A stretch of 64,000 nucleotides of DNA from Moniliella sp. 'wahieum'. Its lineage: Eukaryota > Basidiomycota > Moniliellomycetes > Moniliellales > Moniliellaceae. The stretch spans positions 1 through 64,000 of the forward strand of contig RSEE01000007.1 in the NCBI GenBank assembly GCA_003971905.1, in the 5' to 3' direction. Under the pieces are notes generated by a model that worked only from the letters and a program-made list of their open reading frames with translations, searched no databases and was not told where the DNA came from. The position numbers and the translations under genes are program-made. The stretch's first letter is position 1. Every line of letters starts with the position of its first letter. Shown one piece after another: positions 1-10,799 of this stretch.

Positions 1-96
1 GAGAGAGTTATGCCGAGGCGATAGCTCGCTACGAAATCGTCCGCTCTATGCAGCATATGCCCTCCGTTTTCCCATCCGACGCCCCGTTCAAAAGTT

Positions 97-305
97 ACAC
101 CCACCCACCCTAACCCTCACCCCCTCACCCACCCCACCTAAACCAAACCCCCTCACCACCCCACCCTAACCTCACCCCCTCCCCACCCCACCCTAACCCT
201 CACCCCCCTCACCCACCCCACCCTAACCCTCACCCCCCTCACCCACCCACCCTAACCCTCACCCCCCTCACCACCCCCACCCTAACCCTCCCCCCTCACC
301 CACCC
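97..305. repeat. CCCTAA-bearing minisatellite, subtelomere-like
   Basis: About seven imperfect copies of a ~31-bp C-rich unit. Each unit carries the telomeric hexamer CCCTAA once, followed by CCCTCACCCC and CTCACCCACCC blocks. Copies differ mainly in the length of their C runs, which could be real slippage or base-calling error. It is not a pure (CCCTAA)n telomere, so I read it as a degenerate or subtelomeric array near, but not necessarily at, a chromosome end. Confidence 0.8.
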
Positions 306-336
306 CATGCCTGACACACCCCCCGACACACCAAGA

Positions 337-478
337 CCAGGCGTCGCATCACAGTGAGAGTGGTAGGGGTGGATAGCTACAGCCTTGGGCTACTCAAACT
401 AACTCACTCCCGTGGTCTTCCAGTCAAAAGTTGTCTCAACCTGAATGGGTGGGGTGGGCATGCCCTTGAACCCTAAGT
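337..478 (+). repeat. ~140-bp direct repeat, copy 1
   Basis: Near-identical to 1017-1161 in the same orientation. The shared core runs from the AGGCGTCG start through the GGATAGCTACAGCCTTG segment to GGGCATGCCCTTG. Differences are a few substitutions and one-base changes in C and G runs. No ORF is conserved across both copies. It looks like a subtelomeric segmental duplication. Confidence 0.85.
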
Positions 479-1016
479 ATCAGGTCGTACCCCAGGTTCA
501 ACTCCACCTCGGTCGGTCAATATTGGTCCGACCGGAATGAAACTATCAGGCCTTCTAGACCTCGGTAAGGACTAGAGGCTGCACGAAACAGATCTGGAAT
601 AGGTCGAGGTTTGAGCCCTGTAGGTCGAGTAGAGGGTGATGTCACCGGTCAGACTTCCCACGGACGGTACTCGGTCAGTATTGGTCCGATTGAGATCCGG
701 ACCGGTGCTATCGCTTCTCCTGACCCAGCTCTACACACTGAGGTACTTCGATTGTGTCCTGGGGTCGGCGTTGAAGGGTGATGTTCACTCAACGATATAC
801 GGTGACCGGTGATGTATGTCACCCACTTCTCTCCTATGACAGGTACCCGATTCCACAAGGTGATCATGGATCGGAATACTGTGAGCTCATCTACTGGACT
901 GGGACTAGTGCTGTGGGAAGTGGGAGCTGGAACGGGTCAGGTCCCAAGTTGGCATGGTCACATCCATCCTGGGTACTATGGGTGGGGTCAAGTTAGGGCG
1001 GCGCTGCCCAACAAGG

Positions 1017-1161
1017 CCAGGCGTCGGATCGGAGTGAGAGTGGTATGGGTGGATAGCTACAGCCTTGTACTACTCAAACTAACTCACTCCCGTGGTCTTC
1101 CAGTCAAAAGTTGTCTCAACCCTGAATGGTGGGGTGGGCATGCCCTTGTAACCATTAAGTG
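1017..1161 (+). repeat. ~140-bp direct repeat, copy 2
   Basis: Second copy of the 337-478 element, about 680 bp downstream. The DNA between the copies holds a shorter direct repeat built on GTCARTATTGGTCCGA at about 510-532 and 670-692, so the block has a nested repeat history. Long terminal repeats of a tiny element are possible, but there is no coding sequence between them. Confidence 0.85.
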
Positions 1162-1902
1162 GTCCGGAGTAAGGTTAACACAGCCTTGGTCATGCGCATC
1201 GAGGCAAGAAACCCATGGCAGATGTCAAAGGTTGAAACCAATATCACACCAACAACAACACGAGGACGCAACACGAGAAACACATTAACAATTGCAAGCA
1301 AGTGTGGGACCATGCAGACCATGCCTCATAAGCTTTACCAGGTCCGGCGGTGGGCGCAAGTTCAGGCGTTACGACGGGGGTAAAGAACACGGTGTGCGAT
1401 AGCCGGAGATGCACACTAACGAAGACTCGGTTCACATCGTTGATGATTTCGATCTATTGCCGGAGTTTTCATGAAAAACCGTCGGCACAGCCATCAGCTC
1501 CATTTAATGCTCTTTCGCGCATCACTCTATGTCTGTAAATCTATATCCAATGCGTTCTACTCGCCTCAAGCGGTCTGAGATCGGAGATCTGATGCCGTTC
1601 AAGCTCCAAGATGTCCTGTTATAGTTACCTAGCGTGCTATATTAAGCTTATCAGCCCGCAAGCGGGTCCTGTCCCTCGGTGGCGGCGCCCGCATATTCGT
1701 CTCGGCGTGTAAGAGTGTACGGTCCGTGCACATACATATGTTTTTAGAGTATCCCGTGCTCCGAAGCGGGGGTGGCCTCTCAGCAAGTACAACTGCCCAC
1801 AAAGTATATATTCCCCGCCACCAGTAGTGCAGAGCACAACATCCCACCCCACCCTCGCCTCCCCACGCATAGCCTTCACACATTGCACTTCTCCCGCCTA
1901 CC
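1162..1902. other. Intergenic, no gene seen
   Basis: Non-repetitive DNA between the subtelomeric repeats and the aldo/keto reductase gene. Short ORFs on both strands have no recognisable family. The last ~100 bases are pyrimidine-rich and probably hold the promoter and leader of the reductase. Confidence 0.5.
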
Positions 1903-2962
1903 ATGCCCCTCCCGCAACGCAAGATCGGCACGACGTCCGTACCCAGTTTGGGTGCCGGTCTGATGTCTTTGGCCGCCTTCTATGGCGCGCCCAAGGCCGA
2001 ACCTGAGGTTGACGCCGTCATGGCCCACCTCATCAAACAAGGTGTCACACATATCGACACGAGCAACTCCTACAGCACGCGCCCGTCGTTGGGAGAGAAT
2101 GAGGAGCAGATCGGTTCATTTTTCAACCGGCATCCCGAGGCCCGCGACCAATTTTTCGTAGCAACCAAACATATGTTTACTATCGCCGAAGACCGCACCA
2201 GAGGAGTTGCTACTCCTTCTATTGAGTACACGATTCATTCACTGGATGACTCCCTCCAACGCCTGCATACCGACCATGTGGACATCTTTTATGCCCACCG
2301 TGCAGTGCAGCCCATCGAGCCCACACTCGAAGGATTGAAGGCACTCAAGGCTGCAGGTAAAACCAAGTACGTGGGCGTGTCTGAATATACGCTGGAGCAA
2401 TTGGGCGCGCCGAGAAAATTGTCCACATTGATGCGCTCCAGGTCGAGGCCAGTCTGTTTACACCTAACATATTCTACAATGGCATCTACGAATGGGCGAA
2501 AAAGAACGGCACCGCGATCGTCGCGTACTCGCCGCTTGGACGCGGCTTCCTCACGGGCCACATCAAGTCCCGGGATGATTTTGTGTCGGATGACTATCGT
2601 ATCCACAGCCCACGTTTCAGCGAGGAAAACTTCCCCAAGAACTTTGTTCTGGTTGACAAAGTCAAGGCGGTGTGTACGATCCCACACTCAATAACCAGAC
2701 GCCATTACTGACGGATGAATTACAGATTGCAGACAAGTTGGGCTACACTCCTGGACAGGTGGCACTCGCTTGGCTCTTGGCACAGGGAGATGATGTGCTA
2801 CCCATCCCGGGATCAACCAACATCCAGCACATTGATGAGAATGTGGCGGCAGCAACGATCACTCTCTCAAAGGAAGAGCTGAAGGAAATCAATAACGTAC
2901 TTGCTACGTTTACAGCCGAGGGCGAGCGCTACGCGACGAACGTGCTGACGCTGTCGTTCTAA
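1903..2962 (+). CDS. Aldo/keto reductase (NADPH-dependent, pyridoxal/AKR13-like)
   Basis: Predicted cytosolic NAD(P)H-dependent carbonyl reductase with a TIM-barrel fold. The AKR catalytic set is visible: Asp and Tyr in HIDTSNSYSTRP (~residues 48-59), Lys in FFVATKH (~86-92), His in FYAHRAVQP (~128). The cofactor-binding C-terminal motif PIPGSTNIQHIDEN is also present. The start at 1903 gives the usual LGTSSVP-type N-terminus. A 56-nt intron (2670-2725, GTGTGT...TACAG) joins DKVKA to IADKLGY. At ~2408 the frame breaks; one more G in the GGG run gives QLGRAEKI and restores the family sequence through SPLGRGFLTG. I treat this as a base-call error rather than a pseudogene. The substrate is unknown; the family includes pyridoxal reductases and stress-related reductases. 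Confidence 0.85.
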
Positions 2963-3383
2963 TGTTGTGAACGACCTTTAGAGTAACCACTCATGGGCGG
3001 GCACACATAACAATCGATTCAATGTCCTTTTTTGAATACCCTCTCAAGGAGCCACAGCTAGTACCGAGTCAACAGCTATGTAAGAGATCGGCAACCACTA
3101 CATTGCCAGACTGTCGCGCTCACCAAATACACAACGTAGAACCTTTGCAGCACCTGAGGCCTGATGGGCTTCTTGGCGTGTGCAAAGAACGGTATGATGG
3201 AGAAGAGGTAAGACTGAGGAGGGTGGAGGGAAATCAGACTTAACCCACGTACAGCTCTTCCTGCACCATAGAGCATCAGCATCATTCGCATTCTGATCGG
3301 ATCGCGAGTCGAGTATATGAGTTCAATCGAGGAGTAACATGCACGATGGTGCGAGGGAGGGCTGTTTGCCGAGTGGCATGGGC
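2963..3383. other. Intergenic between convergent genes
   Basis: Holds the 3' end regions of the reductase (plus) and the unrecognised gene (minus). No conserved ORF, RNA gene or repeat was recognised. Confidence 0.4.
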
Positions 3384-5310
3384 TTAGGCTTCCCTTGAGG
3401 CTGGTGCGTGCATAGCCGCCTCCTCGGCGGCGGCGGCGGCAAGCAGCGGCGCGAGGCCCGACAAGACGGGCTCCTCAGCATCATGTGTTTCCAACATGGA
3501 GGGAGCAAACTGCTCATGGGCGGAGGAAGGTTGCGGCACTTTGAGTTGGGCCAATAGGTCCGCAACCCTGCCCACACTATGCTCCTGGCCTGGGGCCACG
3601 GTACGAGCCAAGTAAGAGAGCATGGCTGGCGATGTTACGCCCTGCACGGCGCAAGGTAAACGGTGATCGAGCACGCTCCATGGGGTTGATTGGTCTTCAG
3701 AAGATGCGTGCGTCGGGTTGTCGACCTCAGCTCCTTCGTCGGTTCCGTCGGGGAATCCGTCCCCATTACCATCCTTGCACACTTTCCTTCACCCATGAAA
3801 GTTGTGCTGCATGTCCCACGCCAATCGACCGAGGGGGATGACGCAGACACACCCTTGCTGTTCGACCCTTCATCGCGCTGGTTGAGATGTGGTCCACATC
3901 CAGCTGCCTCCGAGTGGTTGTGGAGGAAGGCGGGAAGAATCCCTCTTGGGTTAAGCGCTGCGTGACGACCGCACGAGCTCGCTGGTCCCGGCTTAGTGAA
4001 ATGGGGGGGGAAGTCGGAGACGTGGATTGTTGATAGACGCGCATCTTACCCCAGCGTGCGCGCTGCACGTCCGATTCGGCCTTGGTGCATAGCCAGTTGT
4101 CCGGCACGAAGGCGGGCGAGCGTGAGGGCCCACATGCCGAAGGGGGCAGAATGGCCCAGGCCGAGGCCAAAGCAGGAATGGGTACTGGTCGCCGCTGAGA
4201 CGCCTGTTCTACACCCTTGTCTTCCTTTCCCAAAACGAAAGGGACAGAAGGCGAGGAGGAAGGTACAGGGGAATATTCTTCACCACGATCCGGGGGCAGG
4301 GCAGGAGAGTGGTGGTGGGAAAGGGTATAGAGAACAGCGTTGACCTGTTCGCTTGTTGAAATGCCCCCTCTATCACGGCGACTCGAGACTGAATCTAACC
4401 CCCTGTGCACCCATTCGGGAAGATGACCCAACGCGGCCAAAACATCGGCTTCGATGGGGATTGGCCAAGCACGTCCGATGCGGTGGCGAAAATCTGAGGG
4501 GGGCAGAGAGGGAGACGGGGGGGCATGGCCAAGCCCAGGGACCGGACGGTGAGGAACAAGCCCATCGGGTTCACCTGCATGTAAGACCGTCTCGTCCAAA
4601 ACGGGGGGAGCTGTAGCCCAAAATATGTAGAGAAGAAAGAGGACGATGGACGCGTTGAGTACCGGCTCAGTGGGGAAACCACGATTGGAGGGCGCAGTCG
4701 ATAGGGGAGCAGGGGGACAAAGACATGATAGTCTCATCCAGATGAGACGCCAGGCGCCGAACCAAGTCGCGAGTGAGCGTGTCATAAAAAGAACGGCGGG
4801 TGGCTGGGTCTTCCCCGACGGCCACATGCACATACGCCCAGCCGGCGGCCCGCCATTGGTGCTCGACAAGGTGAAGGAGCGACGGCAGCTCTGGGCCGGG
4901 TGCGCCATTCCACTGCGCTCGGCATTGGTCCAGCAGAGCATCTAGGTCGGAACGCAGGCGCGTCAGAAACAGGGAGCTAGTGGACAGGCGCGGGAAGGCA
5001 GTCGTGGAGAGGGAAGCATTGACCTTGGGCCCTTGCGTTGCCGCCCCCTCTCGTTTGCGCTTTGTGCGGGTTCGAGCAGCAAACGAAGGGGGAGCTGCGC
5101 TGGTGGAGGGGTCCGAGCCGGGGTGCGTACGTGGCCAACAGTCAGGGAGGAGCCAAAGCCACGCTGGGCAAAGGGCATGCCCGAGATGGAGGCGAGCTCA
5201 AGGGCTGTTGCGTACGGGACATGCTCGTCCGGCACGGAGGAGGCGGAGAAAAGAGGCGGTGGGATGGACTGCTCGCGTTCGGACTCGAGGCCTGCCGCAC
5301 TGGTGGCCAT
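3384..5310 (-). CDS. Unrecognised protein, possible single membrane segment
   Basis: I do not recognise this gene. Coding-like sequence runs on the minus strand from about 5310 (MATSAAGLESE) through at least four frame changes to a stop at 3384. Recognisable stretches in order: a Pro/Arg-rich N-terminal part; an acidic and aromatic segment (LDALLDQCRAEWNG... VGEDPATRRSFYDTLTRD) at 4750-4960; a hydrophobic stretch ASIVLFLLYIFWA (~4630); a Ser/Pro-rich middle; FVPDNWLCTKAE (~4090); and an Ala/Glu-rich tail ending near 3384. Frame changes often sit in G/C runs, as elsewhere in this window. The start, intron structure and total length (~600 residues) are uncertain. It may be a fungal-specific membrane-associated protein. 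Confidence 0.45.
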
Positions 5311-5818
5311 GCGGCCGGGAAGAGGAGGGGTAGGCAGCAGCAGAGATGATGGCCGGCAGACGCCATCGCCCAAATCCGCAATCAGTCCAATCCAATTCAA
5401 TCCAATCGGGCGCCGCGTCTGAAATCTTTCACATAGCGAGCTGCGCTGCCCGCTTGGAGACGCCGATTTCAAATGGATTCTCGAGACCAGCTAGTGTCAC
5501 GGCTCCATATTACAAGTCGCTTGGCTTCGGTGCCTGCCGCGAATGGCAGCATACACACTCGCACGCATCCGCCATCTTCCCACCAAGCGCCGACCTGCCC
5601 TACCCACAACCTACCCACAAAACACTGCATCTGCCCGAAGAGAATCAGTCGTAAGACCCTAGTGAAGTCTAAATCAGTGTCCTACCTCTCGTAAACGATG
5701 GAAATACAGCCATAATCATGCAATCAGAGATATGAGAGGGGCTTTTTGATGCCCGCCGCGAGGGGTTAGACGGGGGCTCAACAACGAAAATACCTCGATC
5801 CGCCTCCTTGCCTCCTTC

Positions 5819-6931
5819 TTACTGCGTCTTCTTGTCCTCTTCACGCTCCACAGCCGAATCGGGGAGGTTATCCGCAACCTGCTTGGCACGGAACTTGGCC
5901 TTGATCACGTCGAGCATGGGGTCGTCCTTCTCCATGGGCTGACGGTAGGATCCTCCAAGTCGGTCAAAGCCAGTAAAGTACTGTCCATAGTTGACAGTAA
6001 AGGCCATGTGGTGCAGGGTATGGTGGGCCGGACCGTTAATGACCTTCTCGAAGCGGGTGTTGGTGATCATGTCACTGTCGTGAATCAAGATACTCCACAT
6101 GTTTACAAAGCCAAAGAGGCCCATGTAGAGCATCTTGTGCAAAGGAAATAGGTACACGAAAATGTGGTAGGGCAAAGACTGGTTGTATCCATCGAGTGTG
6201 GTGGAATGCGTGCGAGGCAAAGGGTGTGGGCACAATCCACTTGTGGTGCGGCTTGTGCAGCCAGTAATAGACCGAGGGGTGGTGTTCCAGTCGGTGGACC
6301 CAGTAGATGCAAAAGTCGGTAAACACAAGGAACCAGACAATGGAGAAGAATACGTATGTCCATCCGCCCAGCCCCCAAGGCTTGTCGGCCCATGGACCCT
6401 CGGAGATGGAAGAATACAACTTGGAATGGCCGTTCACCTCGCCAAGGAACCACGGCACGGTGAGGAGGTCAAGTACTGGAAACGCCGCCAGGGACGAGCG
6501 AATTTCACGCATGACTTGATTGGGCAAGAAACGAGGATGCCGCATCATCTCCCTGTTGTACACCCATTGGAAACTGGCCCAAGCCATGCTGAAGTAAAGC
6601 GCTAGGATTCCAATGTAGGTGAGTGTATAGAGCGAAATGCATTGCCGGATCCAGTTGGATCGAGGCAATGCACTCAAACCCGAAACCTTCCCCCAGTCAA
6701 GCGCACCCTGGAGCGCAGAAGCCCCATTGGCCCTGTGGAAGTAAGGAGCTTGGTGCCATTTATAGCAGCTGGTGATGCGGAAAGAGCAGCTTGAGTACGT
6801 TCATCGCGAACAAACGCCTGCAGTAGCTTGGGGCTACGAGCGAATATAGGGGATTGGGGTGTGGCCGGGAGGAGTCGTGCGTAAAGCGAGTCGAGTAGAT
6901 ACTCGTCAGCGGTCGCAAGAAGAACGTCCAT
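5819..6931 (-). CDS. ERG3: Sterol C5-desaturase (ergosterol biosynthesis)
   Basis: ER membrane di-iron enzyme that introduces the C5-C6 double bond of episterol on the way to ergosterol. Three histidine boxes are present: HRLEHH, HKPHHKW and HHTLHH, with the family-typical FASHAFHP and DRLGGSYRQP downstream. The start at 6931 gives MDVLLATADEYLLDSLYARLLP, matching the conserved N-terminus of fungal Erg3. Several hydrophobic segments flank the boxes (ALYFSMAWASF, YVFFSIVWFLVF). The frame changes at ~6740, where a short intron ending TTCCACAG is likely. It changes again at ~6196, after SHAFH, where one extra base interrupts FHPLDGYNQS. The acidic C-terminus (REEDKKTQ) ends at 5819. Length after repair (~350 aa) fits the family. 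Confidence 0.93.
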
Positions 6932-8071
6932 GATGAGGCTGAAGCAAGTGTGTGGACCACGTTCCGGCGCTGGTAAGGCCAACACAAAAAGACAAAGAGA
7001 AGGTGTTGAAGACGGACTGCGCTTCCGCGAGGTGGATGGTCGCGGTGGAGGAAAGGCGAGAAGGCGAAGGTGGTGGGGAAAGTAGGATGGAGGTGGTGAG
7101 CCAGTAACTGGTGGATATAGATGAACGAGCAGGATCGGCGCTTCCAGTGCAAACTCTGGCCATTGGCGAGATTAATTAAAAGAGACTGGATGGTCTGACG
7201 TTCGAGGCTTGAGATACACTGCCCCCCTTGCACCCTACCCCGCGCGCTTCAACATTGGTGGGCGAACGAGTGGCGCCGACAATAATAACCTGGCCTATTT
7301 TCGAGAGGTCGCAATCGCCCCATCTGGCAGCGGCCAGGACCTCCACCGCAGCCCCGGTCAGAGTGGTGATATGCTGACACAATGACACATCGTGTCATGC
7401 TAACAGTGCTGTACTACAGCACCCATCAGGTGGATACGCGCTAGCTAGTCAACGTACTTGTGCGGTTTGGCAGTGCGTCCCTGATGCGTCCACTGTGGCG
7501 GCCTGACCGGCTGACCAATGTAGGACGCATGTGGGTCCAACCCCCGCCGCCGATAATCGATAACCGGTAACCCACAGTAGGCCCCAATGGCCCTATTGGG
7601 TCCTCAACAACAACTGAGGAGAGCAATTTCGCAGCATCCAAATTCAATGTGGACGAGACTGCGCTTGTTCGGGCGGCGTGACGTGGAGGCCAGAGGCTGC
7701 GACGGGCAGGCTAGTAAGGCTTACTTGAGCGTTGACGTTGACGCTCAAGAAACCAACCGAGGAAGACCTGCTGCCGCCTCTGCGAGCGAGGAGCGTTGGT
7801 TGAGCAAGGAGAGAGACTTAGCTACAAAGGTTTGCCGTGCTTGTGGTTACATGTTGTTGGCCGTTGGCAACAGCGGCACCACCCGCCTGGCCCGACCTTC
7901 CAGCTTCAATTACGGGTCGATCTGGGGCGGAATGGGCGGAATGGAGACAGCGCGGAATGAAGGAGGCGGATGAGCATCACGTGCTGACGACTCCTGTGGC
8001 TCACGATTGCCTTCATCTTAGCCCAACGGACCTTGCTTCTTTCCTCGCCTGTCTCCTGGTGCCAGGAGAGG
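6932..8071. other. Divergent intergenic region ERG3 / BOL1
   Basis: About 1.1 kb between two divergently transcribed genes. It contains CT-rich and GC-mixed DNA and short unsupported ORFs on both strands. An A+T-richer stretch near 7170-7190 (GAGATTAATTAAAAGAG) could lie in the ERG3 promoter. No sterol-response element or other regulator site could be assigned with confidence. Confidence 0.4.
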
Positions 8072-8557
8072 ATGCGCTCTGTGCTCTGCTCTGCCGTACT
8101 TACCTCCCCGCGCCTGTCGCTTTTCCTTCCCGCTCGGACGGTTTCTGCCTTCCTACCGGCCCTGCCTGCACCTGCGCACCTCACCGCCCCCGTGCGCTTC
8201 ATCTCTCACTCGCTCCCCACGATGTCCGTCGAGGCTTCGATGCAACACAAGCTGACCGCTCAGTTCGGAGAGCGTGTCAAGATCCGCAACGACAGTCACC
8301 TGCATGCTCATCACGCGGCTATGGTTGCTGCCCGTGCTGCTGGCCACCCAGGCGCGACCGGCGAAGGCGGCCGGATCGAAACCCACTTCTTTGTGGAGGT
8401 GGTGTCAGACCAGTTCCAGGGAATGCCCACCATCAAGCGTCACCGTGCCGTCAACACTATTCTTCAGGACGAGTTTGATGCGGGCCTGCACGCCCTCAGC
8501 TTGCGCCTCAAAACACCTGCCGAAGTGGACCGCGAGCAATCGCCCATGCAGCAATGA
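8072..8557 (+). CDS. BOL1: Mitochondrial BolA-family protein
   Basis: BolA proteins pair with monothiol glutaredoxin (Grx5) to help load [4Fe-4S] clusters onto mitochondrial client proteins. The BolA fold is clear: NDSHLHAHHAAM (~residues 70-81), HFFVEVVSDQFQGM, the invariant RHRAVN helix and the C-terminal HALSLRLKTPAEV. The start at 8072 adds ~50 residues (MRSVLCSAVLTSPRLSLF...) rich in Arg, Ser and hydrophobics and free of acids, a typical mitochondrial presequence. A second in-frame ATG at 8222 (MSVEASMQHK) would give a leaderless form. The gene is uninterrupted, with no intron. A 17-residue Gly/Ala-rich insertion between HAAM and the ETHF strand is longer than in yeast Bol1. Confidence 0.9.
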   Translation: MRSVLCSAVLTSPRLSLFLPARTVSAFLPALPAPAHLTAPVRFISHSLPTMSVEASMQHKLTAQFGERVKIRNDSHLHAHHAAMVAARAAGHPGATGEGGRIETHFFVEVVSDQFQGMPTIKRHRAVNTILQDEFDAGLHALSLRLKTPAEVDREQSPMQQ

Positions 8558-9595
8558 AGACCCGCACCGCTGCTAAAGGTTGGAGATTCAATGGCTCTCT
8601 CCCCAAGGCATGTCAGCGCGGCATCCTTTTCGCTTCGCTAGATTGCTTTCTCAAAACTCTTTTGGGGACCAATGGATCAATGGACATTTCGGTCCCAGTT
8701 GGAACGATTTGCAATGAGGATGCGATCGGGTGCCAACTGTGCGCTAAATCCCCCGAGTGGACGAAGACAGACGAAACGTTATTGCAATGCACAGAATAGA
8801 TGCGCACGCGGTCTCATGATCCTCTTCAGCTCTCTACAACTGGGCTAAAAGCCATACCTTTAAACATACCGGACGCCTGAACCTGGCAATAACCCCGAGG
8901 GCGGTAACTCTATAGCAACAGTAAATTGGTTTGGCATGCAGTGTCAAATTGCAGGAAGTAGGAGAAGAAATGTGGGGACATTGGGTGATGTGAAAAAGCT
9001 TGGGGCAGAAGCACCAATTCACGACCTTTTTGTCCCTCTTCGCATCCAAGGCGTGTTTTGGGCAACTTTTGACCCGGCCCGTCATGGCTTCAATCGACCT
9101 CCATCGACCCGCAACACGAGGAAGAGGGGAGGAGAGCGAGAAACTCGGGGCGAGCTTCGAAAGTGCCGACTCGCATGTCTCGCTGACTAGTAGTAGAACG
9201 CACCACAGAACTGGTAAGTAAATAATAGGACAGACCATCCTCCTTAGGAGGCGTGCATGGGTGGCGGGAGGCCAGCACCAGCGACGCGCAGGTGTGAGGA
9301 AGCGTGGTAGTAGTGGTGGTGCATGTGAGGCTGGTGCGTTTTGCAGAAGAATCGGCCATCCTGCTCGTTTTATTGTCGAAAAGAGAATGTGGAGGCACAA
9401 GAGACTTGCGAACCCTAGCGCCCATCAACCTGATTGCAGTGTCCAATGTTGCCGCAGTAGGCCAAACCGCGCCGACCGGGGGACCGGTGACCGGTGACCA
9501 ACAGAGACGACGGTCGTCGACCTCCCGACCCTCGTCACGTGGTGTGCCCTCCACATCGCGCATCTCACGTGCACGTTGCACACGTATCTCGTGAA
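8558..9595. other. Gene-poor region downstream of BOL1
   Basis: No conserved coding sequence was recognised. A plus-strand ORF of ~80 codons overlaps the BOL1 stop region and is probably its 3' UTR. The right half becomes richer in palindromic hexamers and merges into the repeat island that follows. Confidence 0.4.
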
Positions 9596-10620
9596 TCTCA
9601 TGCATCATGCATCATGCATCATGCGCGACGCGAGTGACACGTGACGTGAGTCACTAGCTCAAGCGAGTCCCCAGCAAGTCAGTTAATGCATGTGCATGAG
9701 CGCCATGGGCGCTTTGGGCATACGATCTACGACCTCGTGACCGGTGGCCGGTGGCCGGGCACCAGTGATGCAGCTGATGCAGTGACGTCGTCGGTAACAT
9801 TAGGCATCACCCGTCACGCGTCACGCGTCACTCATGAACGCGTAACGCGTAAGGCGCAAAGGTCAACGCGTTACGCGTTAACGCTTAACGTGTAATGCTT
9901 GGCGCTTGATGCGGAACCAGGCTTGAAACATAGCGTCTAACGTTTAACGTTTAACGTTTTAACCTCGGCCTCATTCATCATGCATCAGCGCCATCAGCGC
10001 ATCAGCTTAAACCGGTAGGGCCGGTAACTCCGGTAGCTGGTAACCGGTAACCGGTAAGCCTTACCACTAGGCTGTAACTGCAACCGATAATCGAATGGCC
10101 GCCACGGCCGGTAAATGCTACCAAGCGCTAAGCTGCAACGGGGACGCTGGAACCGGCAATGTTCGGAGATGCTGAAATTCCCTCAGGCCCTCAGCGCCAG
10201 CGCCTCAGCTCAGCGCTCAGGCTCAGCCTTCAACCGGAGACCGGTGAAGCTGAAGCTTGAAGCTTGAAGCTCTTGAAGAGCTTGAAGCTTAAAGCTTAAA
10301 GCTTGAAGCTAGCGAAGTTTCAAGCTTCACGCGTCACCGGTCACCGTCACCAATCACGCTTCAAGAATTTATGCAGTGATCTCAGCGCCTCAGCGCCTCA
10401 GCGCCTCAGCTCCGAGATGTCAGATCTCAGGATCTCAGAAGCGTTAACGTACTGAGAGCGTCCAAGACCCCCGACTAAGTTCTGGGACAGAGTGGCACCG
10501 GGATCTGAGAACTGACTTGGATTTGTTGGGTCCGCCGCCGCGGCAGATGGCCGGTGGACATTGGACAGGCCATTGCACAAATCCCAACATTCGACGCACG
10601 TTGAACGTACCGAGAACTGA
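9596..10620. repeat. Palindromic-word repeat island 1
   Basis: About 1 kb made of short, degenerate, mostly self-complementary words in local clusters. They include ATGCATC triples (~9600), ACGCGTCACGCGTCAC (~9810), AACGCGTTACGCGTTAACG (~9865), AACGTTTAACGTTTAACGTT (~9938), CCGGTAACCGGTAACCGG (~10035), CTTGAAGCTTGAAGCTT (~10250) and CTCAGCGCCTCAGCGCCTC (~10380). It has no ORF, no unit-length periodicity and no spacer structure. Confidence 0.8.
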
Positions 10621-10799
10621 GCCCTGGGGCCTCCTGAGTAAGTACTGGACGTACTGAACTGAGTACGCAGTGAGATCCTGTGCGGTACGTTACATGCTAC
10701 GCACTACTATGCAGAGCAGGCTGCAGCCGAATTGGGGCGCTGCGTGTGCAGGTGACCGGCCTGACACCAGTGACTAGTAGCTAGTAACTATAAGTAACT

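Noticed and set aside
9596-10620. CRISPR-like array
   Set aside because: Repeats have no constant unit or spacer length, the words change every few tens of bases, and the genome is eukaryotic.
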